A program made the position numbers and the translations under genes. A DNA stretch of 64,000 nucleotides, taken from NCBI GenBank assembly GCA_012845835.1, contig JABAKD010000005.1, positions 8,543,473 to 8,607,472 of the forward strand, written 5' to 3'. Of the stretch, positions 1-11,522 are shown piece by piece. The notes beneath the pieces were generated by a model, which made no database searches, had not been told where the DNA came from, and was given only the letters and a program-made list of their open reading frames with translations. This stretch comes from Undaria pinnatifida. Lineage: Eukaryota > Sar > Phaeophyceae > Laminariales > Alariaceae. Position 1 is the first letter of the stretch. Every line of letters starts with the position of its first letter.

Positions 1-503
1 GCACGGTGTTCAGGCACGCGAAACGTCGGTCTACAAGCAAGTGTCATCTGCCTAAAGTAGTGTTGGTTTTAACCATCGGAGTGCAGCACCATCTCACAGT
101 CCCGGACATTGGCATCAGCGATGCTTGACATCAGAAAGTGACACATGAAGATCCTCTGAGGCAGCGAAATCTGCGCGTTCGACGAGGTTTGGATACGGTG
201 TCATTCACCATCGCAAGTGTGGCATGTCACAGTCCCTCACGTGGGGCATAATTTCAATATTTCAATCAGTGTCATATGTATGGAAGATTGACTGTTTGAG
301 ACGGCATGCTGTGTCCATCCTCTGGAGCGGCGAAAGATAGGTTAACATACTTCGCGAATGTTAGATTCATACTTCGCGAATGTTAGATTCGTCACTGTGA
401 ATGTTAGATTCGATTGGGTCATTGCTCCACGTCAGTCATTGCTCCACGTCAGTGAAACAGCCCGGCAAAATAGCATACCGCACCGCCCCCCGCACATACA
501 AAA
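1..503. other. Unassigned sequence with short direct repeats
   Basis: No supported gene. Two small tandem duplications stand out: a unit of about 21 bp around TTCGCGAATGTTAGATTC (from about 349, with a third partial copy at about 397), and CATTGCTCCACGTCAGT repeated near 419 and 436, just left of the hairpin. Confidence 0.6.
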
Positions 504-912
504 AAAAACGCTCGATCATGAAGGGACGTCTTTCTCTCTCTAAACTGTCCAAGGCTTCACCGAACAAGCGCAAGTCCGATCAGTCAAGGACGAACGCAAG
601 CTCGGTGAAGCCTCGGGCGATCATTGAGCCAGGAAACCCCGACTGGCCTTGCCCGTCTCCGTCTTGCGAAGGACACATCAAGGTCGTTAAAAAACGAGCC
701 GAACTCACCCAGGCCGTTCTTTTTTTTAACGACCTTGATGTGTCCTTCGCAAGACGGAGACGGGCAAGGCCAGTCGGGGTTTCCTGGCTCAATGATCGCC
801 CGAGGCTTCACCGAGCTTGCGTTCGTCCTTGACTGATCGGACTTGCGCTTGTTCGGTGAAGCCTTGGACAGTTCAGAGAGAGAAAGACGTCCCTTCATGA
901 TCGAGCGTTTTT
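504..912. repeat. Long near-perfect inverted repeat (hairpin)
   Basis: Arms at 504-694 and about 722-912 are reverse complements over about 190 bp with only one or two mismatches, and are separated by a loop of about 26 bp. Both arms encode the same open segment starting MKGRLSLS, with KASPNKRKSDQ and NPDWPCPSPSCEGH in the middle. It therefore looks like a captured N-terminal exon copied in inverted orientation. Transcribed across, it would fold into long dsRNA. I do not recognise the protein and its parent is not in this window. A foldback transposon or MITE is the alternative. Confidence 0.92.
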
Positions 913-1590
913 CTACGTATCGCCAGCACAGCAGAACAGCCTGTAATCGGCCCTGCACAGAGCAGCAAAAGTGTTGCCGAGAATCATGTTCGACTTTTGC
1001 ATATTGCGTCATAACGTCACCAACAACTAATTTGGATTTTTTCGAAGTACCGTGACACTCAAACCTGTGACCGACCGTCGTCTATTAATAGACGCAATAC
1101 ATACAGTTTTGTCTACAATATCCTTAGGTGTGACTGACGTGACCAAAAACAGCCGTCTCTTTGCTGACACTTCAACAACGCCGATGTGTGTGTTTTATTA
1201 AACTGTTTTTTTCCACCCATCGACATCAAGCACACCTACTGTCAGTGTGATTCGTCATCCCAGAGAGAGACAGATGCTCTCTAGTCGCAAACTTCGAGAC
1301 AGATACACACATCGCACGTACTACCGCAAGATACCAGGGACATTCGGTATACTCATGAATGTGGCGTCCGGGTTGTTTTCCTGGGGTATGGCGGCGTGGC
1401 TCTTGGCCTTTTTAAGTTACCATTTTGCACCCGCAATCAATTATGGACCTCCGTCCGATTCACTTATTTCTTTCTACTCTTCTTTTGCTGAGCGAAGCGC
1501 CTTGTGTTGTTGTAATCCCTCCTGCCCTGATACAATCTCGATCCCACTTACTCGTCGTGTACAATACAAGACACGTACAGGCAAGTAATG
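913..1590. other. Unassigned intergenic sequence
   Basis: No gene or repeat is recognised between the hairpin and the left end of the first hAT element. The small open frames here show no protein-like composition. Confidence 0.5.
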
Positions 1591-1639
1591 CACACCTCGG
1601 ACAGATCAGCTCACCGGAGCTCGAGCTAGCTCTTTTTGG

Positions 1640-2335
1640 AGCTAGCTCACCGGTGAGCTACGTGAGCTACATGAGCTGCACATGTTTTCCCCGGCTTGAG
1701 CTATAGGCGGTAGCTCATCTTCACAAGTTTCGAAGGCTTGAGCTATAGGCGATAGCTATAGGCGATAGCTCATCTGCCCGTGTTTCCAAAGCTTGGGCTA
1801 TAGGAGCTACATGAGCTAGCTCATCTGCCCCCGAGATGAGCTATAGGAGCTACATGAGCTACACATGTTTCCCCCGGCTTGAGCTATAGGCGGTAGCTCA
1901 TCTGCACATGTTTCGAAGGCTTGAGCTATAGGCGATAGCTCATCTGCCCGTGTTTCCAAAGCTTGGGCTATAGGAGCTACATGAGCTAGCTCATCTGCCC
2001 CCGAGATGAGCTTTAGGAGCTACATGAGCTTCACATGTTTCCCCCGGCTTGAGCTATAGGCGGTGGCTCATCTGCACATGTTTCGAAGGCTTGAGCTATA
2101 GGCGATAGCTCATCTGCACATGTTTCCAAAGCTTGAGCTATAGGCGATAGCTCATCTGCACATGTTTTCAAAGCTTGAGCTATAGGCGATAGCTCATCTG
2201 CACATGTTTTCAAGGCTTGAGCTATAACCGATAGCTCATCTGCACATTTTTCGAAGGCTTGAGCTATAGGCGATAGCTCATCTGCACACGTTTTCAAGGC
2301 TTGAGCTATAGGGGATAGATGAGCTAGCTCACGAG
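1640..2335. repeat. Left subterminal tandem array of hAT-A
   Basis: Roughly fifteen units of 40-50 bp in head-to-tail order, with the palindromic core GAGCTATAGGCGATAGCTC and a less conserved link CATCTGCACATGTTTTCAAA. Several units carry a variant with GGAGCTACATGAGCTAGCTC. In a DNA transposon such arrays are candidate transposase binding sites. Confidence 0.85.
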
Positions 2336-2589
2336 CTGTATAAGTGACCAATACAAGTACGCATAATAGAACGACATCAACACAAACAGCCATATACTTT
2401 TACTTTTTGTACGTACCAACGTACAGCAGTACCAGGGGTGTGATATTGTATGAGATCGGATCTGGTTGTTCTGAATATAATATAACTAACGAATAGGTCG
2501 ACACACAGCAAAACTTGCTGTCAGCTGTCACCACACAAGAAGCGCTCGCACACAACACAACACCGACACCATACAGCAACACCCCTAGC

Positions 2590-3590
2590 ATGCCCACGAC
2601 CCGGGGCAGCAGCTCTAGCGGCGCTTCGGCCGTAGACCAGGCTGGCGGCGTGCAGCAAGCGGACCCATCGATGGATGTGGGCCCCACCAACAACGCCATC
2701 GATGTGCATGAAGAAAACGATCAAACCGCGGCTGAAAACAAGGTGCGTGGTTCGGAGGGTGTGATTTTGTCCCCCTAGACCATGATGCTGATGTTCGAGC
2801 TGCATCATCCAATCTGTATCTGTATGCCTCTCTGGAGTAGTAGTAGTGCAGTTGAAGGGTAAGGGTCGGTACAAGTATGTGGCGAGCTGTAGCTGTACGG
2901 GGTTTAATTACTCGAGCAGGTGTTTGTGTTTGTATACCGTACTCGCACGAGTACAGCAGGAACGATGACAGTACCAGTAATTGTTTGTTGTTTGTTGTTG
3001 ATGCTATTATGCTTCTCTCATAATACAGATACGTTGTGCATGATGTGTGTACGAGACGCCTCGCTTGTTCCGCACTCTAACGCGTGCTGTGCATCTTCTC
3101 ACGCTGTGCTCACCAAAAGGAGGCGAAGGAGACAGCCATGCGTGACACACCAACACCAATTGGGTTTAGGCGGTGTCCCGTACCCGGCAAGACAGCGACC
3201 CGCTCTATCGTGTACAAACATGGCACGTGGCTCGCGTACTGCTGTTTGTGCCAGCGTCTTCTGCCGTCCTCGAGAGGGGCTTCAGCACGGCTGGGCGTCT
3301 GATCACCGGGTCCCGGAGCAGCCTCTCCGCGGTCTACGCGGAGATGGTGCTGTTCCTAAACGGAAACCAAGACCACATTCCTATTGAAGTGCCGGCCCTA
3401 TCAGCTGAGCAGGCGCTTTAGGCGGTACCTCGGAGGCTTTCTAACCCTACGGCGGAGGAGGTTGCCCTTTCTGCGGGCGAAGAGAAGGACGACGACGCCT
3501 GCGACGAGTACGAAGGGGAAAGCTCAAGCTTTAAGCTTCACCTAGACGCCTTGGGGATAAACGGGGGCAGCGGCGGATTTTCTGTGTTTT
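2590..3590 (+). pseudogene. hAT transposase remnant with C-terminal dimerisation domain
   Basis: A likely first exon, 2590-2742, starts MPTTRGSSSSGAS and ends AENK at an AAG/GTGCGT donor. The downstream part from about 3173 reads DPLYRV, then WHVARVLLFVPASSAVLERG, FSTAG and SRSSLS..MVLFLNGN. This is the conserved C-terminal hAT dimerisation motif (family pattern: LAR..L.IPASSAPSERVFSTAG). An in-frame TAG at 3419 ends it, yet the same frame stays open for some 85 codons beyond and keeps a coding look (acidic EEKDDDACDEYEGE), so the stop may be recent. The catalytic core (DDE region) is absent, removed by an internal deletion between about 2750 and 3170. The motif call is firm; the first-exon call is weaker. 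Confidence 0.75.
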
Positions 3591-4084
3591 GTGATGAGAG
3601 TTCATTTGTTGTCTGCTTGTTTCTTTGGCGATGTAGATGGTTATGGTTTCTTGTTTCTGTCTCTCTTGTCTCTTCTTATTTTTGCACCTTGCAAGCCGTG
3701 TTTAAGGAACGGTAACGGTGTGTTCGGGATTCAGATTATACTGTGATTCAATATAGCCTTATTAATGGGTGGTGGGTGGGTGGGTGGGCGGGTTGGTTTA
3801 CGCTGGCGTTGCAGCGCACCACTAGTAGTAGCCATATTAATTGTGTTCATGTAGTTTTTATGAGTAAAGTATAAGTGTAAGTATGCGAATAAATGCTAAT
3901 AATAACATCAATATAATACAAATATTGGTAAGTCTTGATGCTGTCCTGTCGCTCGTACCGTCGTTGCAAGTTCATATGCATGGTAAGCTGTACAACCCAT
4001 ATTATTCCTATACATTCGCTCGTGTCCCGGAGGGTGGGCTTTTTCAGCTACTCATCTTACATGCATGTGTTGCCGAGAAAGAGC

Positions 4085-4750
4085 TACGATGAGCTGCGTA
4101 CATGAGCTATGATAACATTCTCCGGGGGTGAGCTATAGGCGATAGCTCATCTGCACATGTTTTCAAAGCTTGAGCTATAGGCGGTAGCTCATCTGCACAT
4201 GTTTTGAAGGCTTGAGCTATAGGCGGTAGCTCATCAGCACTTGTTTTGAAGGCTTGGGCTATAGGCGATAGCTCATCTGCACATGTTTCGAAGGCTTGAG
4301 CTATAGTCGGTAGCTCATCTGCCCATGTTTTGAAGGCTTGAGCTATAGGCGATAGCTCATCTGCACAGATTTGCCCAGGCTGAGCTATAGGCTATAGCTC
4401 ATGTGCACACATTTGCCCAGGCTGAGCTTTAGGAGCTACATGAGCTAGCTCATCCGTCCCCGGGATGAGCTATAGGAGCTACGTGAGCTGCACATGTTTT
4501 CCCCGGCTTGAGCTATGGGCGGTAGCTCATCTGCACATGTTTCGAAGGCTTGAGCTTTAGGCGATAGCTCATCTGCCCGTTTTTCCAAAGCTTGAGCTAT
4601 AGGAGCTACATGAGCTAGTTCATCTGCCCCCGAGATGAGCTATAGGAGCTACATGAGCTACACATGTTTGCCCCGGCTTGAGCTATAGGCGGTAGCTCAT
4701 CTGCACATGTTTTCAGAGCTTGAGCTATACATGACAGATGAGCTAGCTCA
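4085..4750. repeat. Right subterminal tandem array of hAT-A
   Basis: The same unit as the left array, about thirteen copies, closing with an inverted-repeat end at 4740-4769. Because the core is palindromic, orientation is set only by the link sequence, which runs the same way as in the left array. Confidence 0.85.
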
Positions 4751-4769
4751 TGAGCTGTCCGGGGTGTTG

Positions 4770-5941
4770 AGTAATGGCAAGTATAAATAGAGAATATGCC
4801 CTCATGTCCTTCATGATACGGCGTGTCACCAATAATAATAGGCATGTTTAGGTAGATACAGGCAAATACAGATGAGTTCGTATAGGCAAGTACAAGTAGT
4901 TTTAGCTAAAAAATACCTCTTACCTGTAGCAACTATGAGTACACGTATACTTTAGCGTATGCATCCCCACCACGACTTGGGTGTAACCCTACACACAAAC
5001 TGTACTCGTGCTGTATCCGCCACGGCCGTGAAGATTCCGCGCCGAGCGCTGAAGCATTTGCTCGGTGCTTTTTTGTACTCAGCAACCTAGAGTTCATATA
5101 CTTGTGCCCCCCGGCAAAGCCTGACCTCCGCCGACTCCAACGGTTATTTTCGCCCAGGAGAATCTCCTCCGAGGATAAAAGACGCCCGTGACTGTGTGTG
5201 ATGCTGCACCACCTGTCTCTGCCTCGGGTGCTGTACGCGTACGTACGTTGATGAGGGTGGCCGGCCACCCATCGTAGTATTTTCCTAGCGCAACTTCACT
5301 GGAAATAGTTCAATTTTGAAAAATGTAAACGTGTCAAACGCCACACGGAGGAATCAGTTTTTGCGCAAACTACCACCGACATCAAAAGTGCTGGTTGTTG
5401 CAGTAGCCTGCTGAGTGTTATTGTTTTGCTGGAATTTTCCAGCTCGATTTTCATGTTCTTGTGCCGGGTAGGTTGTTTTTGTGCTGGCTGGTACGTACAG
5501 CGCAGCAGTGCAAGTATTAGATAGTGGACTGCTTCACTGCCGGACACTGCCTGTGAGTAGTCAGGCAGTAGTAGTGGATTGCTGTACTGCTGTGCGTATC
5601 GAACGCTAAGAAATTACGCCGGCTGCATGAAAGTCGCCGCCGTGGTGAACTTATTATATATGCCAGGTAGACCGAAACTTCACATACATCCCTATGCTTT
5701 CATTTCGATAAACCCGAATGCACAATAGCTCCATGAACTACCGTAACGGTGCGGGCACACGCACAGGGGTGAAACATCAGCATCCTTGCATCACCCTTCG
5801 TCCGAAGGGAGACCTAGTAAAACATTATCAATACAGTAGTAATAACGGTACCAACGATACGTATAATACCACAAATAGTTAACATTAACCCGCAATGAAA
5901 CGTAATAATAAAATATTTTCATGCACATCGAGTGTCAATTT
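4770..5941. other. Unassigned intergenic sequence
   Basis: No gene supported. Minus-strand open frames of 111 aa (4933-5268) and 83 aa (5296-5547) have no recognisable motif or splice-supported context. Confidence 0.4.
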
Positions 5942-7020
5942 CAGGGCTTTTCACGGGCCAGGTCACACGTCGCGGGTCGGGTCGGGTCCTGACACGACCC
6001 GACCCGCGAGAATTTCGACACGTCTTGGCCCGACCCGACCCGACCCGACCCGCGAGATTTTTAAACATTTTGACCCGACCCGACTCGACCCGAAAGATTT
6101 TGAAAACCTCCTGACCCGACCCGACCCGACCCACGGGATTTTGAAAGCCTGTTGACCCGACCCGCCACACTTCGAGTGATCCGTGAGATGCGGGCTTTAT
6201 GCAGGTCCGGTCGACTGAACCCGTGATATATCTCACGGATCAAAGTCGAAAAGTCATGAACATGTTTGGATACGTACCTTGGTCTGTTGGTTGGTCCTTG
6301 GTCCCGCGTACTTTTCCCAGGATGTCGTGCTCTCTGGCTTTTTTACCGGCATTGTTTGCAGCATTATTACGTGGTGTGCGCGCGAAAAAAGATAAAGAGA
6401 CCGCAACCCACGCATGGGCAATTAGCCACGCCCGTAGCGCTAGACCACCGGGTCGACCCGACGAGCGACCCGACGAGTGAGCTAGCTATCTATGCAGTCT
6501 CCGGCCCCGGCAAGCAACCTAGCTGAGGCGCGTCCGGCAGCAAGCCCACAACTGGGGCGGCGGATCTGCCAGCATGGGCTGCGATCCGCGAGGGTGGGTT
6601 GTCTGCTGCTGGTGCTTGCTGCTGCCAGTGCTGCTGCTGTGCTGCTGCTGCTGTGCTGCTGCTGTGCTGCTGCTGTGCTGCTGCTTCCACGACGACTGCT
6701 CTTGCTTTGGTCACAATTCGTACTGGTACGGTATTTCTCGAGCTAGTTAGCTACTGTATCTATGCAGTCTCCGGCCCCGGCAAGCATCCTAGCCGAGTCG
6801 TCTTCGGCAGCAAGCCCACAACTGGGGCGGTGGATCTGTCAGCAGCGGCTGCGATCCCCGAGGATCCGGGATCTGCTGCTGGTGCTTGCTGCTGCCAGTG
6901 CTACTGCTGCCAGTGCTGCTGCTGCTGCTGCCGCTGCTGCCGCTGCTGCTGCTGATGCTTCGACGACGACTGCCCTAGCCTTTTTAAGCTAGGTCACATT
7001 TCGTACTGGTATGATAAAAT
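5942..7020. mobile_element. Truncated hAT-type element, GACCCG family (hAT-B copy 1)
   Basis: It begins with the same terminus as the complete copy in EXO1 intron 2 (CAGGGCTTTTCACGG). Subterminal units of GACCCGACCCG plus GCGAGATTTTGAAA follow (5975-6175), then two tandem cassettes of about 260 bp (from about 6491 and 6758), each starting at TATCTATGCAGTCTCCGGCC and ending in CTG-repeat tracts. Similarity to the complete copy ends near 7020 and the right inverted end is missing. No transposase is seen. Confidence 0.82.
6600..6960 (+). repeat. (CTG)n trinucleotide tracts
   Basis: Two impure CTG/GCTGCTGTG runs at about 6605-6685 and 6875-6955, one in each tandem cassette of the truncated hAT element. 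The same tracts recur at about 32810-32855 and 33080-33125 in the complete copy, so they were carried by the element. Confidence 0.85.
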
Positions 7021-8250
7021 TCATACCGGGTATCCAAGGTGTAGGTATGCGTCGTACATGGGTTCTTGTACTGCCATTTGTCGTCTACTGGTATATTGTT
7101 GCACCCTGCAATGCAGTAAGCGTGTGTGGCCTGGCACTTTGAGTGGACTTGGATGGATGACAATATACCTGAATAATACGGCTTCAACTGACACGGGGAT
7201 TCGCGTAGTAATATCTTATGCCTGATACGAGAAGTTGTGACAACCTCTCTCGTCCCGATACTCCCATCGTATGTTATCATAGCGTCCCATCTAGTTTCTA
7301 CGTTATTTGTTTGTGTTATTTTACTCGTGGTGCTCTACTGCGCGCCGCACGAGTATTTACAGTTACAACACGACGTAACACCCGTGAGAGACCCCCAAAC
7401 GGGCACAACATGTCAATACCTCTGGTGCATCCCCATAAAGTCTGATATACTGAGAAGAACTTTAAAACGCACCTGTTTCGCGATCAAATACAGAGTTAAG
7501 CTTGGCCTATTTATCATACTTTTCGAATACAAACGACGCCAAATCACGCATTTTTTGCCTCCGGCGGGCCCTCCGGGTGCGCCTCGAGCGGGGCCCCTTC
7601 GACCGCGGGGTGGGGTGGGGGGGGGTAGCTCGTTTCGCTCCTTTGACTGTGGTCGACTCGTTGACGAACAAGTCGACCAAAGCCAGGTGGTTGGCTGGCT
7701 AGGTTCGCCAGCCAACTATTAACTAGGCGGGAACTCCAACTCACAGCCCTAGTGCTTACAGATAGACTATCGTAGGCTACCGGTCCATCATACTGTACCG
7801 ATATCATACGACCTGTATCATGCAGCCCCAGCATTGAAGGAAGTCTAAGCATTTAAAGGAAGCCAAATGCTCCGCGACCAAGTGACAACGTCATGAGGCG
7901 ACCGTGTGGCGCGCAGCTGGCTGCAAATAGCAAACCAAGAAGGGGAACCAGAAATAGTGTATTTCATACCTCACACCTGTAGGTTGTTGCGTTGTTGTAC
8001 ATGTCGTAACATGTCGGTTGGATATGTCAGCGCTGCAATCGTGCCACAAAGCACGAGCGGGTGGAAAATTCCAGAAATTCCGAGATGTCTTCTGACTTCT
8101 GATGCGGTGTACATTAACTCAGTGTTCTATTACAAAGTAGTCTGTTCTGCTATTTGACTGCTGTTGTCGGCGGTATTTTAGGTACTGCTGCACCGTACAC
8201 ACAACAACAGCAGTTGCGCAACGACACAGACGCATTGCAGCGAGATGTGG
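7021..8250. other. Unassigned intergenic sequence
   Basis: No supported gene. A C/G-rich stretch at about 7555-7625 ends in a short G run. The remaining open frames are short and overlap on both strands without a clear coding signal. Confidence 0.4.
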
Positions 8251-8266
8251 TCTACCAATAATTCAC

Positions 8267-8536
8267 CTTGAACTTCCGGATGTGGAAGAACCTGAGCCCC
8301 TTCTCAGCGACTATCACCGTGTCCCCCGGTTCCAGCCCAGCCGGATTCATTTGGTAGTCGTCCAACAAATTTTCGTTGATGTTCCCGTCCTTGTCAAACA
8401 CAATTTCCCCGAACTCGTCATAGATGACCTCCTCCTCCTGCTGCTCCCCCTCTGACATGAACAGAGCCCCCGATCTAGGGTTCTCTGTCAAGCGACAAGG
8501 AAGCACAAAACATTCAGGCACTGAGCTCGTCATCAT
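8267..8536 (-). CDS. Small acidic protein or first exon, unrecognised
   Basis: The ORF opens MMTSSVPECF and continues with an acidic stretch (EEEVIYDEFGEIVFDKDG) and a compact segment PGDTVIVAEKGLRFFHIRKF. It meets an AAG/GTGAAT donor at 8267; without splicing it would end six codons later. If the ATG at 8536 is the start, it is a first exon of about 90 codons. An acceptor at 8485 (TTGACAG) is an alternative, making it an internal exon. A TATATAAA-like sequence lies about 170 bp upstream (near 8710, minus strand), fitting a first exon. I found no continuing exon downstream and do not recognise the family. Confidence 0.45.
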
Positions 8537-8539
8537 AGT

Positions 8540-9878
8540 TTTTTAGTAGAAGTAGGATCTGGCTGCCATACAAGTATAGATCTCAAAAGGAATTTACCAC
8601 CTGCACCTTCCTGCAGTTGAGTTCGACGCAGCTAGCTTGTAGTCGCAGCAAACACTACTAATATTTAATGACACGAAGACTGGACGCCAGGTGTATAGTA
8701 CGTAATTTTTTATATACTCAAGCACAGATAATGCAGGTGGCAGTCATGGGAAAGCTGAGTTTTCGTGTGTCAACAGCCCGCGCATTTTGAAAAGGGCACT
8801 CACTTGGTACTGGCGCAACTCCCCTGCAAGCGACGGGTAGACGCTTGCTAATTGGCACCAGAGATGGTCGCGCGATGGTGACGAACGCTTGAGCATGTCT
8901 GGAGATGAAGAGCAGGACGGTCCTATGAGGAAGGGAGGACGAGCAGGCGTGGGTACACACGTAGAGGCGATTAGTCATGTGACACATCACTGTGATACAA
9001 CCCAATATCTCTACCCCGTACATGTGAAAACAATTTTGAAATCCCTTACCCCGCAAGGGAAGTTGGCAGTATCCACCTTCGACTCATGGTGAGGCCTGAT
9101 ACCACCGTTGGCTTTGCGCTTTGCGCACAGCAGCAGTTCTCGTACCCGGCGTTCACAAGGAGGGGGTTTCATGTGCATTTCTTGCATGTTTATTTTTACC
9201 ATACATGGTGTTTAATTTTATTTTGCCGTTTCAACCGATTCAACGTATCCGTCCGCAGCTGCAAAAAATGCCGTTTCGACGTTTCGACTTCAAGCAAGCG
9301 CCACCCCAAGAAAAGGGAAACAGGAAACCAGGAGAGCAAGAAAAAACCAGGCCATTAGGTCTCATCAAGCACAACAAGCTTCAGGCTCCCGAGCTCCAAG
9401 CTCCACTGTCGACTCTAATAGCGAGAAGCAATCGATAGGAATAGCCAATGCAACAAAAAAAATAAAAATAAAAAAACGAGTTACAAAAACGAATCAAGGA
9501 TCATGATCTTCTCGTACGAGAAGACTTGTGACACGCTGCCACGACGTCGGCTCGCATCGTATGGGATGTTGGTCCATGCCTTATCGGAAGAATTTGGGAG
9601 GTCTACCGGGTCCTTTTTGGTGGGAGGTGGCACGACCAGGGGTATAGGAGTACAAATGGCAGTATTAGAGTACTACGTTAGACTATATATTCATTCAGTG
9701 GTAGACTATAATAATAGTGTGGTTCGTAAAAGGGGGGAAGATGCTACAGAGAGAGGGGGCAAGACGAGGGGGAGAGAGGTGGAGCTGGTACACAGGGCAA
9801 GCAAGACGGCAGGGAGACTTTCCTTTCAATACATACAACCGATAGCGGCATCGAGCAGCAACAACAACACCGCACGAC
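8540..9878. other. Unassigned sequence left of the LTR element
   Basis: A plus-strand open frame of 131 aa (9503-9898) runs into the LTR boundary and has no motif I can name. Nothing else is supported. Confidence 0.4.
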
Positions 9879-10378
9879 TGTCACGAATCGTGTCCTAGGC
9901 AGTGAGGTCTGGAGTCAGGGCGAGACAGACGAGGATATATATCTATCAAGGCGAAGCAGACGAGGATATCTAGCCTACTAGCATCGCCGGGTCCCTATGT
10001 GGGCTATGTCTGAAACACGCCTCAGATATTCATGATGACTGACCTCCGAAGGACCGATACGACCGAGTGCAGAAGGCGCTTGTACGTTCCTCGGAGAAAG
10101 AGAGCAAGTCCTCTGTGCAGATGCTCATCAAGATATGAAGTCTCCCAAGAAAGTAGTAGTTAGTGTGTAAATGGTAACAACTTGATTGCTTATTCGAAGG
10201 GTTTATGAACGTGAACCCAAGGAATTGATTGATTGTTGATTGATTGATTGGTTGGTTGATTGTGTCCAGGTGGGGCAGCCACACCCGACTTAGGGAGGGG
10301 ACGTAAATATCGCGGCCCTTACTATCAAGAAAACGCCTCTGTCATAGTAACTCTTGAAATTGTCACGGAACCGTAACA
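9879..10378 (-). repeat. LTR (3' end of the minus-strand element)
   Basis: 500 bp, TG...CA, starting TGTCACGAATCGTG on the plus strand and ending ACGGAACCGTAACA. It matches 15597-16079 nearly throughout. Confidence 0.9.
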
Positions 10379-10381
10379 TCC

Positions 10382-10753
10382 TGTTATAAGGCTTAGTTTG
10401 GGTAAGCTATTGGTTAACCAGTTGCAAGTGGTCAAACGGACTAATACCCCACTAAGTCCTTAACAAATGGCGTCGTCGACAGACCATGGGTTTTTGGGTC
10501 GTGGGTTCGATCCCCACATCCACCATAATAAACTTTTTCAGATTTCCCCGTGGCGAACTTGAAAAATACTCTTCCTGGTACCCCAGGGAATGAGACGGCT
10601 TGGATATATTGACAGGTCCGCCCGTATATCCGGCCGACCTGCTATCCCGCCGTCTCAGGGGGGGAGAGTGTTATAAGGCTTAGTTTGGGTAAGCTATTGG
10701 TTAACCAGTTGCAAGTGGTCAAACGGACTAATACCCCACTAATTACCTTAACA
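10382..10753 (+). mobile_element. Miniature LTR element (TRIM-like) nested in the larger one
   Basis: Two direct repeats of about 84 bp (10382-10465 and 10669-10753) start TGTTATAAGG and end TTAACA. They are flanked by a 4-bp target duplication ATCC (10378-10381 and 10754-10757). A purine tract (GGGGGGGAGAG) lies just before the right repeat, setting plus-strand orientation. The 203-bp interior has no coding capacity but includes a tRNA B-box-like stretch (GGGTTCGATCCCC at about 10504). It inserted beside the larger element's LTR and purine tract, so it is younger. Confidence 0.85.
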
Positions 10754-11243
10754 ATCCCCCTAGCATAATGCGATGACAAGCGCAATATGCTATAATAATT
10801 ATTATAGCAATCCTGTGACTGTATAGCCAAGAGTAAAGAGCCGCAAAGCTCTTTACAGAAATAGTGACCTCGAGGATAGGCTAACAACCCGAAAAAACAG
10901 GGGCCATAAGAGGGAAATCCTTGATAAAAACCCTCCCCCCTGCCTTTTCACTGCGTATTTGATCGCCTGACCACCATTCAATGGCTAAAAGTCCGTATGT
11001 GAACGAAATTGACGTGCATGAAAGCAGCACACAACTCCATCCACGGGACTGACCCGTCTACTCCTTTTTGAGTCTGCCCACATACAATATAATCCTCCAC
11101 CAAAATGCAACGTCGGTAGCTCAACGTCATACCGCAAAAAGAAGAGAAGCACGATGGGCAAAGAAATCCCAAATATTTGGCAAAAGCGGAACTCCGATGC
11201 CAGGTATCAAAGCACAAAAAGAAAGCATCTGACACAATAAACC

Positions 11244-11522
11244 GCAAACAAAATATACGGCCGAAGGTCGAGGATAATAAGTATGTAGCCCTCACCAAAC
11301 AACCACTTAATAGTCCATTTAAATTCGACTCATACCCAATAAGCAAACACGACGCCGTCACTTCTCAAGACTGTACCAACACGCAAACAAAATAAACGGC
11401 TGAAGGCCGAGGATAAGTATGTATGTAGCCCTCACCAAACAACCACTTAATAGTCCATTTAAATTCAACTTATACCCAAATAGTAAACACGACCCCGTCA
11501 CTTCTCAAGAGACTGTACCAAC
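11244..11522. repeat. Tandem duplication inside the LTR element
   Basis: Two units of about 139 bp (11244-11382 and 11383-11522), both starting GCAAACAAAATA and containing TATGTAGCCCTCACCAAACA. Non-coding. Confidence 0.85.

Larger units (their letters stand above)
1591..4769. mobile_element. hAT-type DNA transposon with palindromic subterminal arrays (here hAT-A)
   Basis: The ends are imperfect inverted repeats (CACACCTCGGACAG at left; the right end reverse-complemented reads CAACACCCCGGACAG). They are flanked by AGTAATG at 1584-1590 and 4770-4776, a 7-bp match where hAT elements normally make 8 bp. Inside each end lie tandem units of about 43 bp built on the palindromic word GAGCTATAGGCGATAGCTC plus CATCTGCACATGTTT, at about 1640-2335 and 4130-4740. 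Between them is a transposase remnant with a hAT dimerisation motif. The element is too short for a full hAT transposase plus arrays, so it is an internally deleted copy that would need transposase supplied elsewhere. Confidence 0.85.

Noticed and set aside
1640-2335. Regular repeats of 40-50 bp resembling a CRISPR array
   Set aside because: The intervals between palindromic cores are themselves repeated, not unique spacers. The array is mirrored at the other end of a transposon, and the surrounding genes are eukaryotic.
6492-6992. Leucine/alanine/cysteine-rich frames across CTG repeats
   Set aside because: Trinucleotide slippage keeps all frames open; the tracts belong to a non-coding transposon cassette.
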